Positions 35,119 through 43,993 of a stretch of 64,000 nucleotides of DNA are shown piece by piece. The position numbers and the translations under genes are program-made. This DNA comes from CBFGTV01 sp965652145 (GTDB taxonomy: Bacteria; Bacillota; Clostridia; Peptostreptococcales; Natronincolaceae): assembly GCA_965652145.1 (NCBI GenBank), contig CBFGTV010000012.1, forward strand, positions 3,206-67,205. Direction: 5' to 3'. Position 1 is the first letter of the stretch. Each line of letters opens with the position of its first letter. Under the pieces are notes generated by a model. It saw nothing but the letters and a program-made list of their open reading frames with translations. It did no database searches and had not been told where the DNA came from.

Positions 35119-37209
35119 TTGTCTAAGTTAAGAGTGTATCAATTGGCTAAGGAGCTGGGAATCAGCAGTAAGGAGCTAATTGAAAAATTAAATGATTTAT
35201 CTGTGGTGGTCAACAATCATATGAGCACCCTGGAAGAGGAAGATGCGAATTTAATTATTGAGCTGTTCACTGATAAGCCTGAAGAAAAGAAAATCACTGT
35301 TCAGGAGCCGGAAAAGGCCTCTCAATCCGTCGAAAAAAACAATGCCCCGAAGCAAGAAAAAAAACAAAAAAAGGGTCATAAAAGCAAGCATGGAAAAAAC
35401 GACAAAATCATAGAAAAGAAGGATGCAATGATAGAAGAAAAAAATAGACAACAATCAGAAAAAGAAACAGAAATTGGCGAGAAGATAATTGTAAAGGACC
35501 TGGCAGAGCTGTTGAAAAAAAACGTAAGTGAAATTATTACAAAGCTCATTCAGCAGGGAGTCATGGCAGCCATGAATCAAGAAATTGATTTTGAAACTGC
35601 CCAGACCATTGCCCAGGGGTATGATATTACCCTGTCTAAGAAGGCAGAGGTAATGGAAGAAGAAAACAGTGATATTGAAATACCAGAGGACGATGAAAAG
35701 GATTTAAAGCCCAGACCTCCGGTGGTGACCGTAATGGGTCACGTAGACCATGGCAAAACCTCATTGCTGGATGCCATTCGTAAAACCAAGGTAACGGAAA
35801 GAGAAGCAGGAGGAATTACCCAGCATATTGGAGCCTCTGAAGTACAAATCAACGGTAAGAAAATTGTATTTTTAGATACCCCGGGTCATGAAGCCTTTAC
35901 GGCTATGCGATCCAGGGGAGCAAAGGTAACCGATATTGCCATTTTGGTAGTGGCGGCCGATGATGGTGTCATGCCCCAGACCATTGAAGTGATCAATCAT
36001 GCCAAGGCGGCCAACGTACCAATCATTGTGGCCATTAATAAAATTGATAAGCCTGGAGCCAATTCAGACCGGGTAAAGCAGGAGCTTTCTGAAAATGGCG
36101 TGCTTATTGAAGAGTGGGGCGGCGATGTGATTTCTGTTGCGGTTTCCGCGCTGCAGGGTACTAACATAGACGAATTATTAGAAATGATTCTTTTGGTGGC
36201 AGAAATGGAAGAATTAAAGGCCAATCCAAATCGACAGGCCATTGGTACTGTTGTTGAGGCCCAATTAGATAAGGGCCGGGGGGCAGTGGCAACAATACTG
36301 GTGCAAAATGGAACCCTTAAGGTGGGAGATTCAGTTGTCATCGGTACTATCCACGGTAGAATCCGGGCCATGGTTAATGACAAGGGAAAAAGGGTTAAGA
36401 CAGCAGGCCCCTCTACCCCAGTAGAAATTACAGGGTTATCAGAGGTACCTGAAGCAGGGGACCAACTGGTTGCCGTGGCTGACGATAAACAGGCCAGAAC
36501 CATTGCTGAACAAAGAATCAATAAAATCAAAGAGCAGCAGCTACGATCTACTCAACGTATTTCCCTAGATGCCCTGTATAGCCAAATGCAAACAGGAGAA
36601 ATTAAAGAGCTGAACATTATCGTTAAGGCCGATGTTCAGGGTTCTGTTGAGGCCGTTAAGCAGTCTTTAAATAAGCTATCCAACGATAAGGTAATCATTA
36701 AGCCAATCCACGGCGGAGTGGGAGCCATTACAGAAACCGACGTTTCCCTAGCCTCTGCATCCAATGCCATTATTATTGGGTTCAACGTCAGACCCACTTC
36801 TAATGCCAGCTTCCTGGCCGAAAAGGAAAATGTTGATATTCGTTCCTATCGGGTAATCTACAATGCAATTGAAGATATTGAAGCAGCTATGAAGGGAATG
36901 TTAGATCCGGAGTATAAAGAAGTTCAATTGGGAAAAGCTGAAGTTAGGGCTACCTTTAAGGTTCCTGGCCTGGGGCTGATTGCCGGCTGTTACGTGGTAG
37001 AGGGCAAGATTCTTCGCAGTGCCAAAGTTCGATTGGTTCGGGACGGCATTGTCATTCATGAAGGGGAAATTGGTTCTTTAAAACGTTTCAAAGACGATGT
37101 CAGAGAAGTGGCCACAGGTTATGAATGTGGTATTGGTATTGATCACTTCAATGATGTCAAGGAAGGCGATCTGATCGAGGCATTTAAAATGGAAGAGATA
37201 GCAAGATAA
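35119..37209 (+). CDS. infB: Translation initiation factor IF-2
   Basis: IF-2 is the GTPase that places fMet-tRNA on the ribosome. It has 696 residues. The N-terminal IF2-N module (LRVYQLAKELGISSKELIEK) is followed by a highly charged Lys/Glu linker (about 60-115) and a second IF2-N module. The G domain begins near residue 203 (VMGHVDHGKTSLLDAI, DTPGHEAF, NKID). Domains II, III and IV (C2, fMet-tRNA binding) complete it. The start is TTG 35119, about seven bases after GGGGGTGA. GTG 35110 lies within that site. Confidence 0.97.
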   Translation: MSKLRVYQLAKELGISSKELIEKLNDLSVVVNNHMSTLEEEDANLIIELFTDKPEEKKITVQEPEKASQSVEKNNAPKQEKKQKKGHKSKHGKNDKIIEKKDAMIEEKNRQQSEKETEIGEKIIVKDLAELLKKNVSEIITKLIQQGVMAAMNQEIDFETAQTIAQGYDITLSKKAEVMEEENSDIEIPEDDEKDLKPRPPVVTVMGHVDHGKTSLLDAIRKTKVTEREAGGITQHIGASEVQINGKKIVFLDTPGHEAFTAMRSRGAKVTDIAILVVAADDGVMPQTIEVINHAKAANVPIIVAINKIDKPGANSDRVKQELSENGVLIEEWGGDVISVAVSALQGTNIDELLEMILLVAEMEELKANPNRQAIGTVVEAQLDKGRGAVATILVQNGTLKVGDSVVIGTIHGRIRAMVNDKGKRVKTAGPSTPVEITGLSEVPEAGDQLVAVADDKQARTIAEQRINKIKEQQLRSTQRISLDALYSQMQTGEIKELNIIVKADVQGSVEAVKQSLNKLSNDKVIIKPIHGGVGAITETDVSLASASNAIIIGFNVRPTSNASFLAEKENVDIRSYRVIYNAIEDIEAAMKGMLDPEYKEVQLGKAEVRATFKVPGLGLIAGCYVVEGKILRSAKVRLVRDGIVIHEGEIGSLKRFKDDVREVATGYECGIGIDHFNDVKEGDLIEAFKMEEIAR

Positions 37210-37228
37210 GTCGGAAAGGATGAAGGAT

Positions 37229-37603
37229 ATGGCATATCCTAGGGTAAGTCGATTAAATGAGGAAATAAAGAAAATAGTCAGCCATCTAATTAGAAATGAA
37301 TTGAGGGACCCACGCATTGCACCCATGACCAGTGTTGTCGAGGTGGATGTAACCAGGGATTTAAGGTTTGCCTCTATCTATATTAGTGTTTTGGGAACAG
37401 AGGATGAAAAGATCAGTACCTTGGAAGCCTTAAAAAAGTCCAGCGGCTTTGTAAGAAGAGAAGTGGGGCAAAAGATTAAGGCAAGGTATACCCCTGAAAT
37501 ACTATTTAGATTAGACAATTCCATTGAAAAGGGAGTTGAAATGTACCATAAGATTTCAAAAATTCAAGAGGCCGGCCCCTTGGGAGAGGAAGACAATGAA
37601 TAA
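37229..37603 (+). CDS. rbfA: 30S ribosome-binding factor RbfA
   Basis: RbfA is a KH-fold factor for 30S maturation and cold adaptation. It has 124 residues, opening AYPRVSRLNEEIKKIVSHLI and continuing DPRIAPMTSVVEVDVTRDL. ATG 37229 is preferred, because GGAAAGG is nine bases upstream and the start matches the family. ATG 37220 abuts that site. The end overlaps nrnA by eight bases. Confidence 0.96.
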   Translation: MAYPRVSRLNEEIKKIVSHLIRNELRDPRIAPMTSVVEVDVTRDLRFASIYISVLGTEDEKISTLEALKKSSGFVRREVGQKIKARYTPEILFRLDNSIEKGVEMYHKISKIQEAGPLGEEDNE

Positions 37604-38552
37604 TTTATTTCCTCAGGTTCAAAAAGGCAGCAGAATTGCGGTGATTTCCCATATTAATCCCGACGGCGACAGCCTAGGCTCCCTGTTGGGCCTCTCTCTG
37701 GCCTTAAAAAAGCAGGGGGCTGCGGTCACCACCTTTGTCAACGATGACGTGCCGCAAAAATATAGATTTTTACCGCAAATTGATCAGGTAATTCGTTATG
37801 ATTTAAATCAAAGAGAATGCTTTGACATTTGCTTTGTGCTGGATTGCGGTGATGAAAAACGCCTGGGCTATAGCATTGATTTACTAAAAAAAGGCCGGCA
37901 GATTGTGAATATTGATCATCATGTCAGCAATGCAGGCTTTGGAGATATCAATATACTCGATCCTGAGGCTTCTTCAACCTGTGAAATGATTTACCGCTTA
38001 ATTACCCAGGAAATGGAAGTTGATATTGATAAAGCCATGGCAATCTGTCTATATACAGGAATTGTAACTGATACAGGAAATTTCAGATATGACAGTACCA
38101 GCCCCGAAACCCACCATATTGCCGGAGCCTTGCTGGAAAAAGGAGTAGAGCTTAAGGAGCTTACCTACCACCTGCATCAAAATAATACCTTTGGCAGTAT
38201 GAAGCTCCTGGGGCACCTTTTGGCAGGCTTGAAAACCTACTTCGATGGAAAGGTAGCCGTTATGGAGGTAACCCATGACCTATTAAAGGCTTATCAAGTA
38301 CAATATGATGAAGTAGAAGGTATGATCAACTATGCACGGGACATAAAAGGGGTAGAGGTGGCTGTGATTCTAAAGGAGCTTGAAGCTGGCGAAGTTAAAA
38401 TAAGCCTTAGATCAAAAACAACCTTTGATGTCAGTCGCCTGGCCCAGACCTTCGGGGGCGGAGGTCATAAAAAGGCCTCTGGGGCGGTAATGGCAGGTAC
38501 AATTCAGGAAGTGAAGGATCAAATACTGGATAAAATACAAAGGATGATTTAG
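37596..38552 (+). CDS. nrnA: DHH/DHHA1 phosphoesterase NrnA (oligoribonuclease / pAp phosphatase)
   Basis: NrnA degrades nanoRNAs and dephosphorylates pAp. It has 318 residues. DHH-domain motifs are HINPDGDSLGS, the DHH triad in NIDHHVSN, and the DTGNFRYDST region. The C-terminal DHHA1 domain has FGGGGHKKASGA. ATG 37596 overlaps the rbfA 3' end and follows GGAAGAC. A longer reading from 37524 lies entirely in rbfA. B. subtilis has nrnA elsewhere. Confidence 0.94.
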   Translation: MNNLFPQVQKGSRIAVISHINPDGDSLGSLLGLSLALKKQGAAVTTFVNDDVPQKYRFLPQIDQVIRYDLNQRECFDICFVLDCGDEKRLGYSIDLLKKGRQIVNIDHHVSNAGFGDINILDPEASSTCEMIYRLITQEMEVDIDKAMAICLYTGIVTDTGNFRYDSTSPETHHIAGALLEKGVELKELTYHLHQNNTFGSMKLLGHLLAGLKTYFDGKVAVMEVTHDLLKAYQVQYDEVEGMINYARDIKGVEVAVILKELEAGEVKISLRSKTTFDVSRLAQTFGGGGHKKASGAVMAGTIQEVKDQILDKIQRMI

Positions 38553-38564
38553 GCTGGTGATGAC

Positions 38565-39452
38565 TTGAACGGTATTTTAAATATATTGAAGCCGCCAGGA
38601 GTTACCTCCCACGGGGTGGTTTCCTTGGTCAGAAGAATGACGGGCATTAAAAAGGTGGGCCATACAGGAACCTTAGACCCCAATGCTGCTGGGGTCTTAC
38701 CCATCTGTATCGGACAGGCCACAAAAATATCACAATTCTTATTAGACAGTCAAAAAAAATATCGAGCTGAGCTGTACCTTGGTATTGAGACCGATACCCA
38801 GGATCAATACGGGGAAATTTTAAAGCAACAGGCTGAAATTCCCTCTAGAGAAGAAATTAAAAAGGCAATCATGAGCTTTGTGGGAGAATATGATCAAATT
38901 CCTCCCATGTATTCAGCTTTAAAGCGAGATGGCAAAAAACTATATGAGCTGGCCCGGGAGGGAATCGAAGTTCAGCGGGAGCCGCGGCGGGTACAGATCC
39001 ATGAAATCTCGATCATTGAGATCAACGGAAATCGAGTTATTTTTGATGTGCTTTGTTCAAAGGGAACCTATATTAGAACCCTATGTAAGGATATCGGTGA
39101 AAGCCTTGGCTGTGGTGGAATGATGTCATTTTTATTAAGAACTGCCACGGGTGAATTTCAACTGGAAAATACCATTACCCTAGAGGCGCTGGAAGCAACC
39201 CAGGATATAGAGAAGCTATTGTATCCGGTAGATTATCCCTTGCGGCATCTACCCAAAATATCAGTGAATCCTGGGGCCGAAAGGGCAGTTTTAAATGGCA
39301 ATAAAATTCCTTCCCATTTGTGGCTTAAGGGTTGGCAGGCTAAAGGGGAAGACCTGGCCAGAGTTTATCTTAAGGATCAATTCATTGGAATAGCAATCGT
39401 GAAATCAGGACAGGAAGAGGTCTATTTAAAATTCAGCAGGCTATTTGTTTAA
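38565..39452 (+). CDS. truB: tRNA pseudouridine-55 synthase
   Basis: TruB makes pseudouridine 55 in tRNA. It has 295 residues. NILKPPGVTSHGVV opens the protein, and the catalytic aspartate is in GHTGTLDPNAAGVLP. YDQIPPMYSALKRDGKKLYE and the ICSKGTYIRTLC-type stretch (here CSKGTYIRTL) follow. It starts at TTG with GGTGATG upstream. The gene lies between nrnA and ribF as usual. Confidence 0.97.
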   Translation: MNGILNILKPPGVTSHGVVSLVRRMTGIKKVGHTGTLDPNAAGVLPICIGQATKISQFLLDSQKKYRAELYLGIETDTQDQYGEILKQQAEIPSREEIKKAIMSFVGEYDQIPPMYSALKRDGKKLYELAREGIEVQREPRRVQIHEISIIEINGNRVIFDVLCSKGTYIRTLCKDIGESLGCGGMMSFLLRTATGEFQLENTITLEALEATQDIEKLLYPVDYPLRHLPKISVNPGAERAVLNGNKIPSHLWLKGWQAKGEDLARVYLKDQFIGIAIVKSGQEEVYLKFSRLFV

Positions 39453-39464
39453 AGGGGCGTCTTT

Positions 39465-40403
39465 ATGAAATTAATAGAAGAGATTCAACATTTATCATCA
39501 ACTGAAAGGGCAGTAGCTCTGGGGAATTTTGACGGACTTCACATTGGGCATCAAAAATTGATTGAGGCCTTAAAGGAAGCGTCTACGAAGTATCATTTAG
39601 AATCCTGTGTCTATACATTTAAAAATCATACCACCACTGTCACCACCAGGGGAAAGGAACCCCTGCAAATTACAAGTCATGAGGTTAAAAACAGGCTCTT
39701 TGAAGACTTGGGGATTGAAACTCTGGTATTGGCTGAATTTAACGAAGAAATCATGAATTTAAGTCCTGAAGACTTTGTTAAAAAAATATTGATAGAGAGC
39801 TTAAATTGCAAGGTGGCTGTAGTGGGCTTTGACTATCGGTTTGGGTCAAGGGCCAAGGGCGATGTGGTTTTATTGAAGGAGCTGGGGACTAAATATGGTT
39901 TTTCTGTCTGTGTAATTGACCCAGTTACCGTTGAAAATGAGAAGGTAAGCAGTACTGCAGTAAGAAAATATATTTTAGACGGTGAAATTGAAAAGGCTAA
40001 TCAGTACCTTGGCAGGAGCTTTGCCCTCTACGGAAAGGTAATCCATGGAAATGGAAGGGGACGAAATTTAGGTTATCCCACTGCCAATATCATGATAAAG
40101 CCTCATCTTTTAATTCCCAGGGAGGGGGTCTATGCTACCCTGGTGAAAATTGAAGATAAGATATTCATGGGGGCAACCTGTATAGGTACCAACCCAACCT
40201 TCCAGGGGGAGCATACCTCGGTGGAAACCTTTATTATTGATTACCAGGGTAGCCTTTATGATCAATATATTGAAGTGATCTTTAAAAAAAGGTTAAGGGA
40301 TAACATCCGATTTGACCGAGTAGAGGGCCTAATTCAACAAATGGAGACAGACGTTGAAAATACAAAAAAATATTTACATGACAAGACAATTATGGTAAAA
40401 TGA
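39465..40403 (+). CDS. ribF: Bifunctional riboflavin kinase / FAD synthetase
   Basis: RibF converts riboflavin to FMN and FAD. It has 312 residues. The N-terminal nucleotidyltransferase domain contains GNFDGLHIGHQKLI, and the C-terminal riboflavin kinase domain shows GRGRNLGYPTANI and the late VETFIIDY stretch. The rpsO promoter lies within its last 30 bases. Confidence 0.97.
   Translation: MKLIEEIQHLSSTERAVALGNFDGLHIGHQKLIEALKEASTKYHLESCVYTFKNHTTTVTTRGKEPLQITSHEVKNRLFEDLGIETLVLAEFNEEIMNLSPEDFVKKILIESLNCKVAVVGFDYRFGSRAKGDVVLLKELGTKYGFSVCVIDPVTVENEKVSSTAVRKYILDGEIEKANQYLGRSFALYGKVIHGNGRGRNLGYPTANIMIKPHLLIPREGVYATLVKIEDKIFMGATCIGTNPTFQGEHTSVETFIIDYQGSLYDQYIEVIFKKRLRDNIRFDRVEGLIQQMETDVENTKKYLHDKTIMVK
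40373..40401 (+). promoter_or_regulatory. rpsO promoter inside ribF 3' end
   Basis: TTTACA (40373-40378), a 17-base spacer and TAAAAT (40396-40401), with an extended TG at 40393-40394. It overlaps the last ribF codons, giving rpsO its own transcript. Confidence 0.6.
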
Positions 40404-40407
40404 TTAA

Positions 40408-40488
40408 GGTTGAGAACCTGCTCTCGGTATTCTGAATCACCGACGTATACTTAGAGTAAGGGGATATAAATAGAGGAGGTGGAAACAA
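40408..40488 (+). promoter_or_regulatory. rpsO 5' leader, candidate S15 autoregulatory structure
   Basis: The leader holds TCGGT (40424-40428) pairing with ACCGA (40439-40443), with an inner ATT/AAT step, and an alternative upstream GAGA/TCTC pairing. rpsO leaders are commonly bound by S15 in bacteria, so autoregulation is plausible. The exact class cannot be assigned by eye. Confidence 0.45.
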
Positions 40489-40752
40489 ATGAATAAGGAA
40501 TTAAAGCAAGAGATCATTAATAACCATAGGGTTCATGAAAATGATACAGGTTCTCCTGAGGTGCAAATTGCCCTGTTAACAGAGAGAATTAATCATCTAA
40601 ATGAACACGGTAAGATCCATAAGAAAGATCATCATTCCAAAAGAGGTCTTCTTAAAATGGTAGGTAAAAGAAGAAATCTTTTGAACTATGTTAAAAACAA
40701 AGATATCGAGCGTTACAGAGAAATCATTGAAAAATTAGGCTTAAGAAAATAA
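40489..40752 (+). CDS. rpsO: 30S ribosomal protein S15
   Basis: S15 is a primary 16S rRNA-binding protein. It has 87 residues, with HENDTGSPEVQIALLTERI and HSKRGLLKMVGKRRNLLNYV typical of S15. GAGGAGGTGG lies just before the ATG. It is followed by a strong terminator and then pnp. Confidence 0.98.
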   Translation: MNKELKQEIINNHRVHENDTGSPEVQIALLTERINHLNEHGKIHKKDHHSKRGLLKMVGKRRNLLNYVKNKDIERYREIIEKLGLRK

Positions 40753-40755
40753 TCA

Positions 40756-40782
40756 AGAGCGGGCTAGCCCGCTCTATTATTT
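40756..40782 (+). terminator. Intrinsic terminator after rpsO
   Basis: AGAGCGGG pairs with CCCGCTCT (40756-40775), with loop CTAG, followed by ATTATTT. Confidence 0.75.
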
Positions 40783-40922
40783 AATCGTGAAAATGGAAAA
40801 ACATGTAATTAATAACTGGACCTTTGGCCTATTTTCATTATAGGAATTTAATCAAGATTAAAGGAAATAATATTCTTTACATAGAATTTATAATAGAAAC
40901 AGAATGAAAGGAGGAACAATTT

Positions 40923-43043
40923 ATGGCAAAAACTTTTGAAATGGAACTGGCAGGAAGAACCCTGAAGGTAGAAATTGGCAAAGTAGCTGAGCTGGCCCAT
41001 GGAGCCTGCACCGTTACCTACGGAGATACAGTGGTTTTAGTGACTGCTTGCGCCTCCAAAACCCCCAGAGAAGGAATTGATTTTTTTCCTTTAAGCTGTG
41101 ACTATGAGGAAAGATCCTATGCTGTGGGAAAGATACCTGGAGGCTTTATTAAACGGGAGGGAAGACCAACCGAAAAGGCAGTTTTAACCTCCCGGTTAAT
41201 TGACAGACCCATTAGACCTCTTTTTCCAAAGGGATATTACAATGATGTGCAGGTTATTGCAACGGTTCTATCAGTTGATCAGAACTGTACCCCAGACGTA
41301 GTGGCAATGATTGGCTCATCCATTGCATTATCCATCTCACCAATCCCCTTTATGGGACCCACAGGCTCTGTTAATATCGGTATGATCAATGGGGAATACA
41401 TAGTGAACCCCACCAGTGAGCAAAGAGAAATCAGTGACCTGAATTTAATGGTTTCAGGTACCAAGGATGCCATTATGATGATCGAAGCTGGGGCCAATGA
41501 GCTGACAGAGGAACAGGTGCTGGATGCCATTATGTTTGGTCATGAGGAAATCAAGAAAATTGTAGCCTTTATAGAAGGCATTGTGGCAGAGGTGGGACAA
41601 CCTAAGGCCGAGGTAATATTAAAGGAAACCGATGTGGACCTAGAAGCAGAGGTTAAGGCCTTTGCAACAGATAAGCTGATTAATGCCATTAAAACCTTTG
41701 AAAAGCAGGAAAGAATTGAAAATATTGATGCTGTAAAGGAAGAAGCAATGGCCTTTTTCCAGGAAAAATACGAGGATCGTTTGAAGGAAGTCGGCGAAAT
41801 TCTATCTAAAATCGTCAAGACCGAGATTAGAAGAATGATTCTTGAAGAAGGAATTCGCCCTGACGATCGTAAGCTCGATGAAATTCGCCCCATTTGGAGT
41901 CAGGTGGGAGTATTGCCTAGAACCCACGGAACAGGTTTATTTACCCGGGGGCAAACTCAGGTATTAACTGTGGCGACCCTTGGTGCCCTGGGAGATGTGC
42001 AAATTTTAGATGGTTTAGGGGAAGAAGAGGAAAAGCGCTATATGCATCACTATAATTTCCCACCCTATAGTGTCGGAGAAACAAGATTTTTAAGGGGACC
42101 CGGCCGTAGAGAAATTGGGCATGGTGCTTTGGCTGAAAGAGCTTTAGAGCCAATGATCCCCAGTAAAGAGGATTTTCCCTATGCCATCAGGCTGGTGTCA
42201 GAGGTACTAAGCTCCAATGGATCAACCTCCCAGGCCAGTGTATGCGGCAGTACTTTGGCTCTGTTAGATGCAGGGGTACCACTAAAAAACATGGTGGCAG
42301 GTATCGCCATGGGACTGGTAAAGGAAAAGGAAAAGGTAGCTGTTCTGTCAGATATCCAGGGGATGGAAGACTTCTTGGGAGACATGGACTTTAAGGTGGC
42401 AGGTACAGACAAAGGAATTACAGCTATTCAAATGGATATCAAAATTGCCGGTATCGATCGGCCTATTATGAAGGAGGCCCTTGAGCAAGCCCGGGTTGGC
42501 AGACTTCATATATTGAATAAAATGCGTGAAACCATTACTGAGCCTCGTCCTGAGCTATCTCCCTATGCACCTAAAATTGTCAAGATGAAGATCCATCCTG
42601 ATAAAATCAGAGATGTTATTGGTACTGGCGGTAAGGTAATCAATAAGATCATCGATGATACCGGAGTTAAAATTGACATAGAAAATGATGGTACGATTTT
42701 CATTGCAGCCCCTGATCAAGAGTCAGGAAAACGGGCTGTAGAAATTATCGAAGACATTGTCAGGGAACCGGTAGTAGGAGAAGTTTACAAGGGAAAGGTT
42801 GTTAAAATCATGAATTTTGGAGCCTTCCTGGAAATATTGCCGGGTAAGGAAGGGCTGGTTCATATTTCTAACATAGCCCATGAAAGAATTAATAAAGTAG
42901 AGGATGTATTGCAGGTTGGGGATGAAATTGAAGTAAAGCTGATGGAAATTGACCCCCAGGGAAAAATAAACCTTTCCAGGAAGGCATTGCTGCCTAAGCC
43001 GGAAAAGAGTGACAAAGATAAGAACAAAAACGAAAAAGCATAA
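40923..43043 (+). CDS. pnp: Polyribonucleotide nucleotidyltransferase (PNPase)
   Basis: PNPase is the phosphorolytic 3'-5' exoribonuclease. It has 706 residues: RNase PH domain 1, an alpha-helical linker (about 215-310), RNase PH domain 2 with GRREIGHGALAERAL and SNGSTSQASVCGS, a KH domain (MKIHPDKIRDVIGTGGK) and a C-terminal S1 domain (VGEVYKGKVVKIMNFGAFLE). AAAGGAGG precedes the start. A TATAAT at 40889-40894 upstream could be its -10, though no good -35 is visible. Confidence 0.98.
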   Translation: MAKTFEMELAGRTLKVEIGKVAELAHGACTVTYGDTVVLVTACASKTPREGIDFFPLSCDYEERSYAVGKIPGGFIKREGRPTEKAVLTSRLIDRPIRPLFPKGYYNDVQVIATVLSVDQNCTPDVVAMIGSSIALSISPIPFMGPTGSVNIGMINGEYIVNPTSEQREISDLNLMVSGTKDAIMMIEAGANELTEEQVLDAIMFGHEEIKKIVAFIEGIVAEVGQPKAEVILKETDVDLEAEVKAFATDKLINAIKTFEKQERIENIDAVKEEAMAFFQEKYEDRLKEVGEILSKIVKTEIRRMILEEGIRPDDRKLDEIRPIWSQVGVLPRTHGTGLFTRGQTQVLTVATLGALGDVQILDGLGEEEEKRYMHHYNFPPYSVGETRFLRGPGRREIGHGALAERALEPMIPSKEDFPYAIRLVSEVLSSNGSTSQASVCGSTLALLDAGVPLKNMVAGIAMGLVKEKEKVAVLSDIQGMEDFLGDMDFKVAGTDKGITAIQMDIKIAGIDRPIMKEALEQARVGRLHILNKMRETITEPRPELSPYAPKIVKMKIHPDKIRDVIGTGGKVINKIIDDTGVKIDIENDGTIFIAAPDQESGKRAVEIIEDIVREPVVGEVYKGKVVKIMNFGAFLEILPGKEGLVHISNIAHERINKVEDVLQVGDEIEVKLMEIDPQGKINLSRKALLPKPEKSDKDKNKNEKA

Positions 43044-43072
43044 ACCGGAGTGGTTTATGTTTTTTAATTTTT
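43039..43072 (+). terminator. Intrinsic terminator overlapping the pnp stop
   Basis: CATAAACC (43039-43046, containing the pnp stop codon) pairs with GGTTTATG (43052-43059), with loop GGAGT, followed by a T-rich tract to about 43072. Confidence 0.82.
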
Positions 43073-43163
43073 TTGGCCGATTATTCCCTACAATCAGAAT
43101 AACCTGTCATATTTGGAATAATATATTATGAAATGGTTATTTGAAAAGAAAGGGGGAGCCTTC

Positions 43164-43889
43164 ATGGTAATTATTATGAATAAAAGAATGGTAACTTTAA
43201 TTATTGCAGTAATAATCATTTTGATCCTGGCAGGGAGTGGTATCTTTTATTTCACCAGAACTGCCAAAACCGCTGAAACCAGTACCTATCAGCCTGCCAT
43301 TAAGCCCATAGACCAGGGAAAGGCAGATTCTGAATTTATTGCCTTTACCTGTAATGTAGACTGGGGTAATGAGGTAATTCCTGAAATGCTCAAGGTCTTT
43401 GAGGAAAAGGAAGTCAAAATCACCTTCTTTGTTACGGGCCGATGGGCCAAGGCCTTTCCAGAGGTCTTTGAAAGCATCATTGCGGCAGGCCATGAAATCG
43501 GCAGCCATGGCTATCAGCACCTTAACTACAGTACCCTTTCCCTGGAAAAGAATGAAGAAGAAATTCAAAATGCCGAAGCCGCCATCATGGCCCATACCCA
43601 GGAAAAGCCTAAATACTTTGCACCTCCTTCTGGGGCCTATAACGAGCATACCCTTAGGGCTGCAGAAAAGCTAGGTTATCAAACGATCCTATGGTCCATC
43701 GATACCATCGACTGGCGCCAGGGCAGTACAAAGGATTTGATTTTAAAGCGAGTTCTTGAAAAGGAAGAATTGAATGGAAAAATTGTTTTGATGCATCCTA
43801 TGGAAGAAACAGCCAGAGCGCTTCCTGAGCTGATTGATGCCTTAAAGGAAAAGGGCCTTACGGTTGGTCGGGTAAGTGATGTACTCTAA
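43164..43889 (+). CDS. Membrane-anchored NodB-family polysaccharide deacetylase (YlxY-like)
   Basis: The 241-residue protein has an N-terminal membrane anchor (about 9-28) and an external carbohydrate-esterase-4 domain. NodB motifs are VDWG (motif 1, first Asp of the usual pair replaced), SHGYQH (metal-binding His pair), APPSGAYN (motif 3, the usual Arg replaced by Ala), IDTIDW and LMHP. B. subtilis YlxY lies at the same place after pnp. The altered motifs 1 and 3 make full deacetylase activity uncertain. ATG 43164 follows AAGGGGGAG. ATG 43128 lacks a site. Confidence 0.85.
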   Translation: MVIIMNKRMVTLIIAVIIILILAGSGIFYFTRTAKTAETSTYQPAIKPIDQGKADSEFIAFTCNVDWGNEVIPEMLKVFEEKEVKITFFVTGRWAKAFPEVFESIIAAGHEIGSHGYQHLNYSTLSLEKNEEEIQNAEAAIMAHTQEKPKYFAPPSGAYNEHTLRAAEKLGYQTILWSIDTIDWRQGSTKDLILKRVLEKEELNGKIVLMHPMEETARALPELIDALKEKGLTVGRVSDVL

Positions 43890-43895
43890 GAAAAG

Positions 43896-43924
43896 TTGCA
43901 TCCGTTTGAAAACTCCATTATAAT
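43896..43924 (+). promoter_or_regulatory. Sigma-A promoter of the M16 peptidase gene
   Basis: TTGCAT (43896-43901), a 17-base spacer and TATAAT (43919-43924), about 70 bases before the ATG at 43994. Confidence 0.7.
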
Positions 43925-43993
43925 AGATTAAGTATGAATAAATCATTAAACAATTGACGGAGCTTTGGCAGAATCCATAGGCGGGAGGATAAA

